Below are positions 1 to 11,361 of a DNA stretch of 64,000 bases, in pieces (the first letter of the stretch is position 1; every line of letters begins with the position of its first letter). Made by a program: the position numbers and the translations under genes. The notes under the pieces are model-generated. The model made no database searches and was not told the origin of the DNA. It worked only from the letters and a program-made list of their open reading frames with translations. This DNA is from Atrina japonica (Eukaryota; Mollusca; Bivalvia; Pterioida; Pinnidae): positions 402,001 through 466,000 of the forward strand of contig BROG01000534.1 in the NCBI GenBank assembly GCA_030159075.1. The letters run 5' to 3'.

Positions 1-134
1 TGCCAGCAGATCCATCGTCGATGTCTGCCGCAGCGTATTGAGTGCCCGGATGTTGACTCGACTATGGGAACGACCTAAATGACCGGAATAATACCAGGAT
101 GTAGTTGTTGATGTTGTTTCTTTTTCAAAATAAA
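1..134. other. GC-rich possible exon fragment cut by the window edge
   Basis: Bases 1-82 are much more GC-rich than the AT-rich DNA that follows. Plus-strand frames stop at 76-78 (TAA) and 80-82 (TGA), and AATAAA occurs at 129-134, as expected for the 3' end of a plus-strand gene. However, one minus-strand frame is also open across the fragment, so strand is uncertain. If plus, it would be convergent with SPECC1L. Product unknown. Confidence 0.3.
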
Positions 135-1669
135 TCGTTAATCATGCCAGTTTATAGATTTACAGCTATCTAGTTTATATCTGAATAGTTATTTAGTGTG
201 TATGATAAATAATTAGACTCTAGTCTAAATAATATAATTTTTATGAAATAAATGACACAAATTTTAACAAGGTGTTGAAAAAAATGAAAATCTATGACTA
301 ATCATTACTGAAAAGGATTTTATCTATTGGAAAATAAACAAAAGAACCCTCCCTTTGCATTTGATTGCTGGTTGATTTCTCATGGTAAAAGAGTTAATAA
401 TTTTTCATTATTTTGTTTTTAATTTTCTTATTTTGTACTGATTAAAAGGAATGAACACAGAGGTTTAACATGTATTACATAATGGGGGGATAGAGAATTA
501 CACATCGTACCTAATTTTCGACCCCCCTTGATAGGAACAAGTGTTTTTGGTCTATAGTAATAGAGCATTTGACTAAGAAGCAGAAGGCCTCAGGTTCAAA
601 TCTGGTTTACCAGGTCATACTAAAAGACTAAAAAAAAAAGGTAGTGACTGTTCCTTCATCAAATGATCTATTGATGACGCATTATCTTTGCCTCTCCATT
701 GTTACATCCGTCTCATGAAATATACCACACACTTTCTAATTTCCATATCATGACCCACTTATTGATGAGAGTCATAATCTGTTATGCTATAATATGAATT
801 AAGGCATTGCCTTTTTGTGATCTTCCTTTTTGTCAAGTTTAATTAAAATTTCATGTGGCTAGGTGTTGTGATGACAAGATGTTGGTACCATTAAAGCAAA
901 AAATCCAAAGTCCAAGGGCAATAACTCCTAGAAAATTATTGAGCAGTTTCCTCCTCCCTTCAAAACATCTACAAGTTGTGATCTTCTTTTGTGGCAAGTT
1001 TCATCAAATTCCTTTTATGCGTCTATGAGGAGTTGCAATGACAAATTAATTCGGACAGACAACACCACAGGTAAACCTATAGTCCTCTCCAGTTTTACCA
1101 CTAGGGGACTATAATAAAACCTTCTTTGCAAGGTAAATTATTACCTGCTAAAATTTCTATGGCACATCTTAAAAATGGCAATCAAGGTGCCAGTAATATT
1201 ATTTGAAGTTATTATTTCTTTCTATTACAATGTGGTACCCGCTTTGAGAGACCACTCTGAAGAAAGACCACGTGTCTTCTGATATCACATTCTGTAAACC
1301 ACTTGGTTAAATGATCCTCTAAATAAAACCTCTTTTGAAAGACCACATTTCAACGGCAGCAAGAGAGGTCTTTCCAATGTATTCATTAACACTCTGATTC
1401 ATAAGAAGAGACAAATACACATACCTACAATCATATAAATTTTATGTTTCAATATTTCCATCTATCTTTCCTATTATGGCTCTCCCATGTGATTTTCTGA
1501 TTAGACCCACTGGGGTTCTTAATGCCCAGTCTTTATTTATGTTTTAGGTCATCGAGATTAACTCGAAGATTGGTGTTTTGTCAAGTAATCCAAAATACAC
1601 ATTTGATGTGCAAGAGTTATCCCCCTTCATAATTTGTCTCTGAAAACTTTATAACTGTATATGGAACTT
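135..1669. other. AT-rich intergenic, no gene seen
   Basis: No coding signal. It holds a tRNA-like SINE remnant (547-616) and a degenerate repeat at about 1238-1375, with gagaccac and aaagaccac blocks related to the MITE at 53571-53707. Confidence 0.5.
547..616 (+). repeat. tRNA-like retropseudogene or SINE head
   Basis: TAGTAATAGAGCA resembles a D-arm/box A, and AGGTTCAAATCTGG is a good T-arm/box B with a paired stem. An A-rich tail follows at about 631-640. There is no clean acceptor stem, so it is a tRNA-derived insertion rather than a working tRNA gene. Confidence 0.45.
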
Positions 1670-1680
1670 ACCTACCTATT

Positions 1681-1955
1681 GAGCCGGCCTGGCTCAGTCG
1701 CTTGCAAAAACTTGACTCTTGATCGCGAGTTTGAGTCCAGCCGGCGGCAAGTTGGTTTCCTGTCTTTCGGATGAGAGAGTAAAAACCGAGGTCCCATGCC
1801 ACAATAGGTGTCAGCACATTAAAAAACCCTCACTGCTCAATGACCATAAGTGCTGAGCATAGGCCAAAATTTGAAGCCTTTTACCGGCATTTGGTGATGT
1901 CTCCATATGAGTGAAAGATTCTTGAGTGGGACGTTAAACAACAATAAACAAACAA
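1681..1955 (+). mobile_element. tRNA-derived SINE copy 1, full length
   Basis: The head GAGCCGGCCTGGCTCAGT holds a box A and GAGTTTGAGTCCAGCCGGC a box B. The body holds CTGTCTTTCGGATGAGA, ACCCTCACTGCTCAATG and CTCCATATGAGTGAAAG. The tail is GTGGGACGTTAAACAACAA followed by aaacaaac. A perfect 10-bp duplication, ACCTACCTAT, flanks it at 1670-1679 and 1956-1965. Confidence 0.9.
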
Positions 1956-2140
1956 ACCTACCTATCTATCATAAACATAATCATTATAGAAACTTACCTG
2001 CCATCAAATTTTAACCTTTTATACAATTGATACCTTAACAATGCAATATCCTACATTTTGACCCACCCCCAAGTGGCATGTGATGTCAGTGAAGTGTGAG
2101 CATCCCTTAGAGGAAATAACAGTCTAAGTCTGGTTACTGT

Positions 2141-2481
2141 AGGGATAGAAATTAGCAGGGGCCCAGTAGCCCAAGGCAAATAAAAACTAGCTGGGCTAGT
2201 AGATTTCACATTGTGTTAGCCCAGGTGGCTACTGAAAATTTGGGGTATATCTAGTAGGCTACTTTCACAAATTTCAACCGATATTCTTATAATTCAAGTA
2301 GTATACCTTGCTACAAGTAGCTACTTTAAAATATGTTTTCGTGGTTAGATTTTTTAAATAGCATGTAGCATGTTATAGGAAGAGCAAGTTTCTGGGCTTC
2401 CAGACATGCAACTTGGCTCCAAAAAATCCTGACATATAAGCCCAGATGGCTTCTTGATTGCAGAGTTTAATTTCTATCCCT
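2141..2481. mobile_element. hAT-like MITE, 341 bp
   Basis: The ends are inverted: AGGGATAGAAATTA at 2141 and TTAATTTCTATCCCT ending at 2481. They are flanked by GTTACTGT (2133-2140) and GTTATTGT (2482-2489), an 8-bp duplication with one mismatch, the hallmark length for hAT. The interior has repeated short motifs (gcccagtagccc, ggctagtag) and no coding capacity. Confidence 0.75.
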
Positions 2482-2489
2482 GTTATTGT

Positions 2490-3980
2490 ATCATAATCCA
2501 AACTTGAAATATTGCACTACTCTGAACATTGTCACTTTGCACAGACAAACAGACAGACGATCCAAATACTAGATGTCCCCCGCGGACCTTTCAGGCTGGG
2601 GGCATAAAAAGATGATAAACTCTGTATCTGGTTGACAATGATTTATTAGTAAGTATGCAAATACACAATAACAATGAAATTGACTAGAGTTTAGTTTCCA
2701 GTTAGTAAAGTTTCAATGTAGCAACATAAAGTAATCCCTCAAAACAGTATTGTATCCATTGTGTTGACATGTGCATAGGTAGTACATATTGCTGTACAAT
2801 AAATATTAACCTTACCATCCATATATTTAGGAATTTCAACTGTCACATACATGCATATTGTGTAGACCATTTAATTATTACCGGTACTCCTTTTTCACAT
2901 GATTAAAAAAAAAAAGAACAAATACAAGATATGTTTACAAAGTTCCTAGCAAGACCATAGTCAAATAACAGGAACAGTTGACAGCATATGAAATTTGCTA
3001 TCAATTTTCTCAATATAAAGACTTGACTTGCTTGAATAAAAGAACAAGAAATTGCTAAAGGCAGTATGGCTGAATTGCAAAACATCTTTCTCACAACGGA
3101 GCTAAATGTAACCACAAAACCAAATTGTAGACGTATCAACCATACACCTGTATTTACTTTCCAACCCAGCCGAAAAATTAAGGAAGTTCATAGTTGTAGA
3201 CAGACAGAAAGTCTGATCGTCCTAAAGCTATGCCCAATTATCCCAATCACCTTGGAGGCATAATGAAGCATGTACATAAATGTTTTGATTATTTTCTGGA
3301 AGAAATTTCAGCAAACTGCCATGTGTACAATTTAATACCAACCAGAAATCACATTTCTAGTGATAATATTCAGAGTACAGTGCTTGTATACAAGTATTCA
3401 CAGTTTAACAATATTTCTGTTAATATTCACTTATTTCACCATTTCATTATTCATGCTACAAAGTGACAATGTTCAGAGTAGTGCCGACGTCGGCGTTCAC
3501 AGGTGACAGAATATTTCTGTTAATATTGACCATCACTGTGTATATATATATGTGTTCACTCTGAAATACTTCACAGAGTACTAACGCTATGTTGTACAAC
3601 CATTTATACAATTCTACTAGAAATGTTTGACATCATGTAATATACACTACTATTATTTATCCAGTACATTCAGTATTCACACTGTCAGTTTTAGCAACAC
3701 CATCATAATCAAGGCTCACTGACCATGGTACATAGACCCATCATACTGTCATCAATCACTGTACACTCAACATTCATACTACCAGTGACAAACACTATGC
3801 CGTACAGTATTCAAATAGCTCTGCTCTAAAGGTCACCATTAGCATAGTACAATTAACATAGTACCGGTACTTTGTGGAGGTCACCCATAACATAATACAT
3901 AACAGTACTTTGTGGAAGCATATGAAGAATTATTGAGCAGTTTTATTATAACAAACATTGCACACATTACAATGTATGCA
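2490..3980. other. AT-rich intergenic, no gene seen
   Basis: Short frames of 60-80 codons here have no recognisable motif. A short TA run lies near 3541. Nothing else stands out. Confidence 0.5.
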
Positions 3981-4986
3981 TGAAGCGTATTAGGCTCACC
4001 TACCAAAATATTTTTCTTGAGAGTGAAAATATTTTATCTGGCGGCTGCCACATAATTATTTGCCAAAATATTTTTCCTGAGAGTGAAAATATTTTATATG
4101 GCGACCGCCACTTATTTATCAGGTGCCGCCAGTTAATTATCTGGTGGCTGCCAGATAATTAGAGAGAGAGAGAGAGAGTTGTATTTATATGGCAGCCACT
4201 TATTCATCTGGTGCTTATCTATCGGTAGTTTTATATACGAGTACACAGAGTTCTGTAGGCTATTCCCTTCAACACAATGTCTGGCCGTGAACAGGCTCAC
4301 AACAGGGATTCATGAATATTCTTTTCAAAGTTCAAGTAGGCCTATCATTATTTTAGATGTATCTTAATAACATATTTACACTAAAATACAAATTATGTCA
4401 GCAAAGTATCTTGAGGAAGGCTAATTTTAAGTTGTGTAGACAGTTTGTGTAGGCATACTTTGTAATCTTCCCGCATTGGAATTTCCATTGAGGGACGCAA
4501 GTCGTGAATATAACATAGAAATTAAAAAAAAAAATTTTTATCGTTGATATTTAATATTTGTCTATTTACTTGTAGAATTTTAAATATATGATAAAAACAA
4601 CAAAACATGACAAAATCTGTATTGCATGACATATCAACCCTCGGGCTGATAATGGAGTCTCGGGTTGATATGGCATGCGATACGGATTTTGCCACATATT
4701 ATTCTTTATGTATTATTACCCACTGCACGTCATAGCGTGTGACAATTTCAAGCACTATCACATGAAAATCCGATATCTAAACATGTGTAATGTTTGGTAT
4801 AGTTACGATTATTTCTTTATTAAAGTTTCAAGTTTAGACCAAAATGGACTTTAAAAGTCAGCCCAGGGCCTGAGATCATCAAGCGATCTCACAATTCAAG
4901 TGAGACTTCAATTATGTGGCGGCCGCCAGACAAAATATTTTCACTCTCAAGAAAAATATTTTGGTAGGTGAGCCTAATACACTTCA
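3981..4986. mobile_element. 1-kb foldback element with ~73-bp terminal inverted repeats
   Basis: The left arm starts TGAAGCGTATTAGGCTCACC at 3981; the right arm ends with its near-exact complement at 4986. Arms match for about 73 bp including the block AAAATATTTTTCTTGAGAGTG. Inside are two more partial copies of the arm motif with GGCGGC/GGCGAC blocks, an AG microsatellite (4159-4178), and a second palindrome at 4608-4694. No transposase. Superfamily not determined. Confidence 0.8.
4608..4694. repeat. Nested palindrome inside the foldback element
   Basis: Arms of about 35 bp (ATATCAACCCTCGGG versus CTCGGGTTGATATGG, and CAAAATCTGTAT versus ATACGGATTTTG) are separated by about 16 nt. It could form a long hairpin; it is probably a small MITE inserted in the larger element or part of it. 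Confidence 0.65.
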
Positions 4987-5881
4987 GTACAATTCTAGCG
5001 ATCCATAGAAAACATTCAGATATTTGCTGTTATCTTTGGTGAAACAACCTTGATCTACTTGTCCATGTTTCAGTTAACTGCGTAAAAAATTTGACCTATT
5101 GAACTTGAACTCTATTTTATTATACCACAAACAAGTATGTATATTAAGATTTGTTGTAGGAAGTCTATTCAATACAAATAGTGGGATTCTCACTAGATGG
5201 CACTGAGAAGAGGTTTCCTGTTTTTGTCTGATGGCAATAAACAGTTTGCTTAACAACATATCTCTAGACAGATAACAGTAAGATCAACAGGGAAAAGTAC
5301 TATTATTACCTCTCCTTACCAATCCATATTGTGAACTTGTACAAAGTCAAATTATAGGTGTCTAATATATCCAGTTTATGTTTTACATACTGGTGTATCT
5401 GCAAATTGTCATTTTTGTTATTCTGACCTGTAAACTGATATCTAAAATATTCAACTAGTCCCTGATCTAAATGTATTCTTGATTAGTCTGATATTCTATT
5501 TTTAGATATTTTCTAATTCTTTGGCTTTCCTTGCTGAACCACAGAAGAGGTAATCAATAATTGGAGACAAAAAGTATAAAACACCTGATGTTAAAGATAC
5601 AATAAAATCAGACTTTTAATTCAGGAAGAAAAAAGTGTATCCACTTGACTATTTGGAGATAAGTTATGAGAATATCAAACCAAGCTCGGTTGAAAACATC
5701 AAGCAGAAAACCAACACAGGCCTTAACTGAACCAACATCTAATGTTTGCCTCAAACAGTAAAAATATAATACACAAAGTACCAATATTCTTTACAAACTG
5801 AATCCCCCCCCAAAAAAAAATCCACGTTCATTTTTAATTTGAATTTCATATACTGAAAAGAATTCCACTTTCTATAAGTGA

Positions 5882-5992
5882 TTAACTCATGATCATCTAC
5901 TCCTAAAAATAATGGACTCTATACTTTTAAAAAATGAATGACACAAGCCACTCTAAATTCATCTTTAGGGGTGTATGGGTTAACATTGGAAA
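5882..5992. mobile_element. MITE-1 copy (ACCCCT/AGGGGT ends)
   Basis: A member of a small family with ends like TTAACTCATNNACCCCT and AGGGGTNTATGNGTTAA around a core with AATGGACTCT. This copy is diverged but both ends are recognisable. Confidence 0.55.
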
Positions 5993-7404
5993 TGAGTTCT
6001 CTGTATGTGTTAGCACAAACTGTACATTTCCCAAGTCATGTTAGCTCTTAGAAGCTAAATAAATATTTCTTACAATACATACAATCTCAACAAAATATAA
6101 TTTGACAACAAAAATTAGTATTCCAGTCAGTATTATGCATCTCAAATCTCATAAATCATAGTTATACAGTTATAACATTACTGCAGTTATTACATTCCTC
6201 AACTAGTCTGAGCATTGTGAGACTAAACTAATGACCAACAAGTCTGAGCATTGCGGGACTAAACTAATGACCCTGGAGTACAAGATTACGCTACCATGTT
6301 CAGTCACTGTCCTCTCCCCAAGTATGTACTACAAACATGTGTTCTTTATATTAACCTTCACATAGAAGTTACATCGGTTGCGTGATACATGTATACCATA
6401 AAGACTTTAGGATCATTTGGCATAAAATGTAATTGATACAGAGTGCGAGTCTCAATTCTGAACATTCAGGTAACTCAATAAACATTTATAATGCATTAAA
6501 ATAAGAAACATATATTTTTTTTAAATATACAATACAAGATTAATACTGATACATCACAACGATCACTATTAACATATGTCAAATGATTATTATTAACACA
6601 ATTAATGGGACTAAGATCATTCTTGATTGCCATGTTTCAGTTTAATGGATCCTACAACTGACTTGTTCTAATTTACAGAAACGCCCCCACATTCTAACTG
6701 ACACCATTAGCCTTCCTGGCTTTGGATAATTAACGCTCATCATAAACAAGTAAATAAAACAACAAATAAACAAAGTCAACATTGTTGTCAGCAGAACTCT
6801 TGAGACAAATGAAATACAAATCACAAACGCCATCAAGCTCTGGCATATTTCTGTTCTCTAGACTCAAATATTTACAGTTCACTATGTCTAATCTTTGCTA
6901 CTGATCTTTTTTACTTATTAGAAATACAAATGTACCTAATTATTCCCCTTTATGTCCATTTAACATCCAATGCCTTTAGATACACACCTGGACCAAAGAT
7001 CACAGTCATCTTCAGTGAACATTATTTTATATTTTGGTAAAATTTCCTGAGTATCAATTATTTCAATTTAAGTGTGTGCCCCAAACTGATGCCAACTGTA
7101 AAACTTGAGTTCAAGAGCAGTTAATCAGCATTTCATTGAAGACAATCCTTTATTTCAAGTCTGAGACACTTTTGTTGTCCTGGATATTGACCTTGAGAAA
7201 AGTAAAAGACACTTGTATCAAAAGTTTTAAGTTGTAATGTTAACATTTCAACCTATTATGGGACTGTTGATCTTCTTCTCATTTTTGCTATACTCATTAC
7301 GATATAAACCATAACTTATAAATATGTCAATCAAATATAGATACTTCATTCTGTCAATCTCATCAGTATCCGAACCAGCACGTAATATAACATGTCTAAA
7401 CATC

Positions 7405-7494
7405 TTAACTCATCAACCCTTGAACAAAAATGGACTCTTCTGTAAATCAATGACTTTGACTAGTCCAAATGTGTCTCTAGGGGTTAATAAATTA
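7405..7494. mobile_element. MITE-1 copy, 90 bp
   Basis: TTAACTCATCAACCCTTGAA at the left and CTAGGGGTTAATAAATTAA at the right form the inverted ends. The core has ATGGACTCTTCTGTAAATCA and ACTAGTCCAAATGTGTC, shared with copies at 29286, 38159 and 56910. Confidence 0.7.
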
Positions 7495-8409
7495 ATGATG
7501 AAAAAATATGCACCAAGCTAAAAAAGCAATAACACATATGCTGGAACAAAAAAAAAAAGATATCAAAATTAAAATCACTATATTACAGAACATAGTAAAT
7601 ATAATAATAGAATTGTTGAGCAATCATCCATCTGTATCATACATTTTCTCGCCACTACTTATTTTCTTTGCATTGTAACTCAAATATTCCTGGCATGCTA
7701 CTTTTGTATCTATTGCTATCTACATAATATTTTCTTCTTGTGAATATTAAATGATAACACTGGTAAAAATGTCTAATGAATCTACAATGATGGCTTATAA
7801 TTGAATGTAAATGAGGAAGACTTTTTCAACCTTTTAATACTCTTTTTTTCCTATCTAGAATGGGAAGACAATCAAATTCATTATAAAAGCTTTGCCACCA
7901 CTGAATTTCTAATTGTACAAAAATTGCACTTGTAATATAGAACTCTCTCTTATTTTCCCCATGAACATCAAAAATTAAATTCATTTAAAACATTCTCAAA
8001 ATGTATCATAGACTTTATTGTTGACTGAACTAGATTATTTTAATTATAGAAAAGTAAAAATAACATTAGAAGTGCTATCAAATATGTTTTGCTCTTTAGT
8101 AGTCTTTACTTAGGAAAAGATTTAAAACTGGAAAACGTGTCTATGTAAGATTGCAAATCTCTGAAACCTCAGACTCTAAACTATCACTTTTACAACTCTC
8201 TTGAGACACCATGCCTATGTAGAAACATTGTCTGTCTGGGAAGGTAGTCTTTAACAAATGGTTCCTAGGGCAGGTGTTGTTTTTAAGTAAGTGAACATAC
8301 TCTAAGTTCTGAGGATTTTATGATACTCTAACACAATGTTTGTCTCAAAAGAGAAGGTATCTTAAGACAGATGTTCTGTATCTAAAATAGGTAGTGTCCC
8401 AGATGATGG

Positions 8410-8690
8410 TCTATTAACTGTCTCTTATAGCAGGTGCTCTGGCAAGTTATGTTATCTCTACCTGTAACTAAGCAGGTGGAATCTCAGAAATTCAATGTCA
8501 AAACAGGTTGTCTTTCACTTAGGTGGTCCAGGAGGATAGGTGGTCTACAAATGTCTCTAAAGATGGTGGTCTCTCAAAAGTTAATTGTCAAAGGACGTGG
8601 TCTCTCAAAGATTAATTATGATGACAGGTGGTCTCTCAAAGGTTAATTGTCAAGGCAGGTAGTCTACCATTACAGAGGTCCCTTAGTTTT
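8410..8690. repeat. Degenerate tandem repeat, gtggtctctcaaa units
   Basis: Units of roughly 40-50 bp repeat the core GGTGGTCTCTCAAA with GTTAATTGTCAAAG between. The frames read across them are repeat artefacts. The core resembles the inside of the MITE at 53571-53707. Confidence 0.5.
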
Positions 8691-8942
8691 TTTATCACTA
8701 AGACTGTTTCTGGTGGTCACTCACACCTAGTGTGTCAGGATAGGTCTTCTTTCACTACCAGTGTCAATCAAAACAAGACATTACCTCATATTATCAATGA
8801 CATAAATTCTAAACAGCTAGTTTCTCATTATCGTATAAAATCAAGTCATATTAAATTTGTTGCAGAACTGGCTTGACTTCAGCATTTTCTTACATCTTAG
8901 ACCTATCTCAAGTTTTTTTTTCCAAATGATTAAAGTAAAATT

Positions 8943-9641
8943 GGCCTATGAATTAATTACAATGGCACATAAGCCCAGGTTGTTGTTCTACTATAAATAT
9001 TAGTTGTACATCAGCCTAATAAATTGTTTTCCTATAAAATATTACAGTGGCATATCAGCCTATGGAGTTGTTTTCCTATGAAATATTACAGTGGCATATC
9101 AGCCTAATGAGTGGTTTTCCTTTAAAATATTAGTGGCATATCAGCCTAATGAGTGGTTTTCCTTTAAAATATTACAGTGGCACATCAGCCTAATGAGTTG
9201 CTTTCCTATAAAATATTACAGTGGCATATCAGCCTAATGAGTTGCTTTCCTATAAAATATTACAGTGGCACATCAGCCTAATAAGTTGCTTTCCTATAAA
9301 ATATTACAGTGGCATATCAGCCTAATGAGTTGCTTTCCTATAAAATATTACAGTGGCACATCAGCCTAATGAGTTGCTTTCCTATAAAATATTACAGTGG
9401 CATATCAGCCTAATGAGTTGTTTTCCATTAAGATATTACCATGGCACATAAGCCTAAGAAGTTGTTTCACTTTGAAATATTACGGTGGCACATAAGCTTA
9501 TGGAGTTGTTTTACTTTAAAATATTGCAGTGCCATATCAGCCTAAATAGTTGTTTCACTTTGAAATATTACAATGGCACATCAGCCTATAGAGTTGTTTT
9601 ACTTTAAAATATTTCAGTGGCACATCAGCCTCACAAGTTGT
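8943..9641. repeat. 44-bp minisatellite, about 16 copies
   Basis: The unit contains CAGTGGCATATCAGCCTAAT and GAGTTGCTTTCCTATAAAAT. The period is 44 bp, e.g. 9175 to 9219. Central units are nearly identical; outer units are diverged, the usual pattern for an array homogenised from the middle. Confidence 0.9.
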
Positions 9642-10402
9642 TTTACAGGAAAGAAATTCCAGATATTTTAACACACCATTTGATACGACAAAAGAAAAAT
9701 ACATGAACATCATCAGCTATCGGATCATCACATATATTTTATTTTTAAAATTGGAATAAAATATACGACAATACACTACTGTCACCCTTAATTCAGTTCT
9801 TTGAGTTCATGAATTAATGTAATTGTCACCATGTGATACAGTATTTAATAACCTGGATATTTCTTGTCAAAATCAAACCCTGTACATGCTGTATTTAAAA
9901 TATACAGTAAATGACCATCAAAGTCTAAAATGGAGTTTAAAGCTTATTGTGAGGATTTTTCATCATATTAACTAGCCTTCTTTTCTCCCCAAAAGACATT
10001 ATTTTAAAATATAATTCAACTACTAAAAATCTCTGAATAAAAACTATTCCAATCGTAAACAGATCATGTTGCATATGTATTTGAATAATTCGTCAACCCC
10101 TGAAAAACAATGGACTCTTCAGGGGTGAATGAGTTATTTGGTGTTATTTTGTTAAATAGACTAAAACTTATATTATGCAGGGAACAACAAAATCTCATTT
10201 AAATTCACCTGGGCAGGAGATTGCACAACTTTTTGCTAGAATTAGAACTTATGTTCTCTAATTGATAAAAAAAGTACTCTTACAGTGTCTATCTCTGAGT
10301 CCTATGCTTATTTAGCAGATCCTATCAGCCTTTTATTTTTCTTTTAAAAAAAAATAATTACAACTTAGAACTAAGAACGAAAATAGTGAAAATTAAACAG
10401 GA
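9642..10402. other. AT-rich 3' flank of SPECC1L, no gene
   Basis: Contains a short MITE-1 copy at 10086-10136 and a candidate minus-strand AATAAA at about 10332-10337. Nothing coding. Confidence 0.5.
10086..10136. mobile_element. MITE-1 copy, internally deleted (51 bp)
   Basis: CAACCCCTGAAAAACAATGG and CTCTTCAGGGGTGAATGAG pair as inverted ends, while the usual middle of about 40 bp is missing. A minimal, hairpin-like derivative. Confidence 0.65.
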
Positions 10403-10550
10403 GCGAAATTTTCCAGGTATATAGTGAAATTTTCCAGGTACACATTGAAATTTTCCAGGTATACAGTGAAATTTTCTAGGTATACAGTGAAATTTTCCAG
10501 GTGTAAAGTGAAATTTTCCAGGTATACAGTGTTATTTTTCCAGGTATACA
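10403..10550. repeat. 21-bp tandem repeat, 7 units
   Basis: The unit is GTGAAATTTTCCAGGTATACA with few changes. It lies 3' of the SPECC1L stop and may be in its 3' UTR. Confidence 0.9.
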
Positions 10551-10957
10551 AATTTCATGAAATTACATGAAAGAGTATCTTTACAAATAGCGTAATGTCA
10601 CTCAAGTTTGATTGTTTTGTTAGAAAAATGTACAGAAATTAGTCCAAAACTAAAATCAAGGCTCCTTCTGGTGCATGTATTTTACACTATAATTTGGTAA
10701 TCACAACATTTTTTATCTTCTGCCATTCTGATGCTGAAATGATATGTGTAAAGACATTATTACAGATAGACATTTAAAATTTTCATACATTTTAAAACCA
10801 TTTCAAAAATGATGACACCATATTCAGAAATTATATACATCAACAATGACATTAAAATTACAATTCATTCTCACTCACATACTTAATACAACACATGTAC
10901 TTATTTTGGTGTATGTAAAGAATATGGCAACTGACCCAAACAGGATTTAGTTCTATT

Positions 10958-11037
10958 AACCTTTCTATAATTTTTGTTGTTAACTTGTCTATAATTTTTG
11001 ATGTTGCAATTAACCTGTCTATAATTTTTGTTGTAAG
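10958..11037. repeat. Short ~30-bp tandem repeat x3 in the putative 3' UTR
   Basis: Three blocks of AACCTGTCTATAATTTTTGT with small variations, 200-290 nt beyond the SPECC1L stop codon. Confidence 0.6.
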
Positions 11038-11244
11038 TTTTATATCTTGTAAGCTGTCATTTCAAGTAGCACGATTCTTTCAGTGTAAATTCACAAAAAT
11101 ACAAATACTGCTAATATTAGTACACCAACAGTAAAGAGTCACAAGTTGTTTGTTCATCAATCTTGCAGAGATTAAACATAAATCTGTAACACATGAAGCT
11201 TTGCTGCGTAGCATTTCAAATAATGTAGAGATCACACACAAGTT

Positions 11245-11361
11245 TCAGTTGGCTTTGCTTTCTGTTTTCCCATCAATTTCAAAGTGTTTGTAGATTGACG
11301 TAACATAAGCCATCACTGCCTGCCAGTCGGGTCTTTCCATCGCCACCATATCATTTATGTT
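11245..11361 (-). CDS. SPECC1L: SPECC1L terminal coding exon 6 (CH domain end and stop)
   Basis: The acceptor TTGTAG|AACATA opens 38 codons ending in TGA at 11247-11245. It starts [20 protein letters not shown] and continues [18 protein letters not shown]. Human has [20 protein letters not shown] and ends in YKYFET; the tail here is about a dozen residues longer. The 3' UTR runs on leftwards. A minus-strand AATAAA candidate (tttatt on plus) is at about 10332-10337, but the true polyadenylation site cannot be fixed. Confidence 0.95.
   Translation of the reverse strand, partial: NINDMVAMERPDWQAVMAYVTSIYKHFEIDGKTESKAN

Larger units (their letters stand above)
4987..8409. other. Intergenic, no gene seen apart from MITE copies
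   Basis: AT-rich sequence with no supported coding frame. It contains MITE-1 copies at 5882-5992 and 7405-7494, listed separately. Confidence 0.5.

Noticed and set aside
547..616. Working tRNA gene
   Set aside because: Good T-arm but no acceptor stem or clean anticodon arm; an A-rich tail follows, so it is a retroposed remnant.
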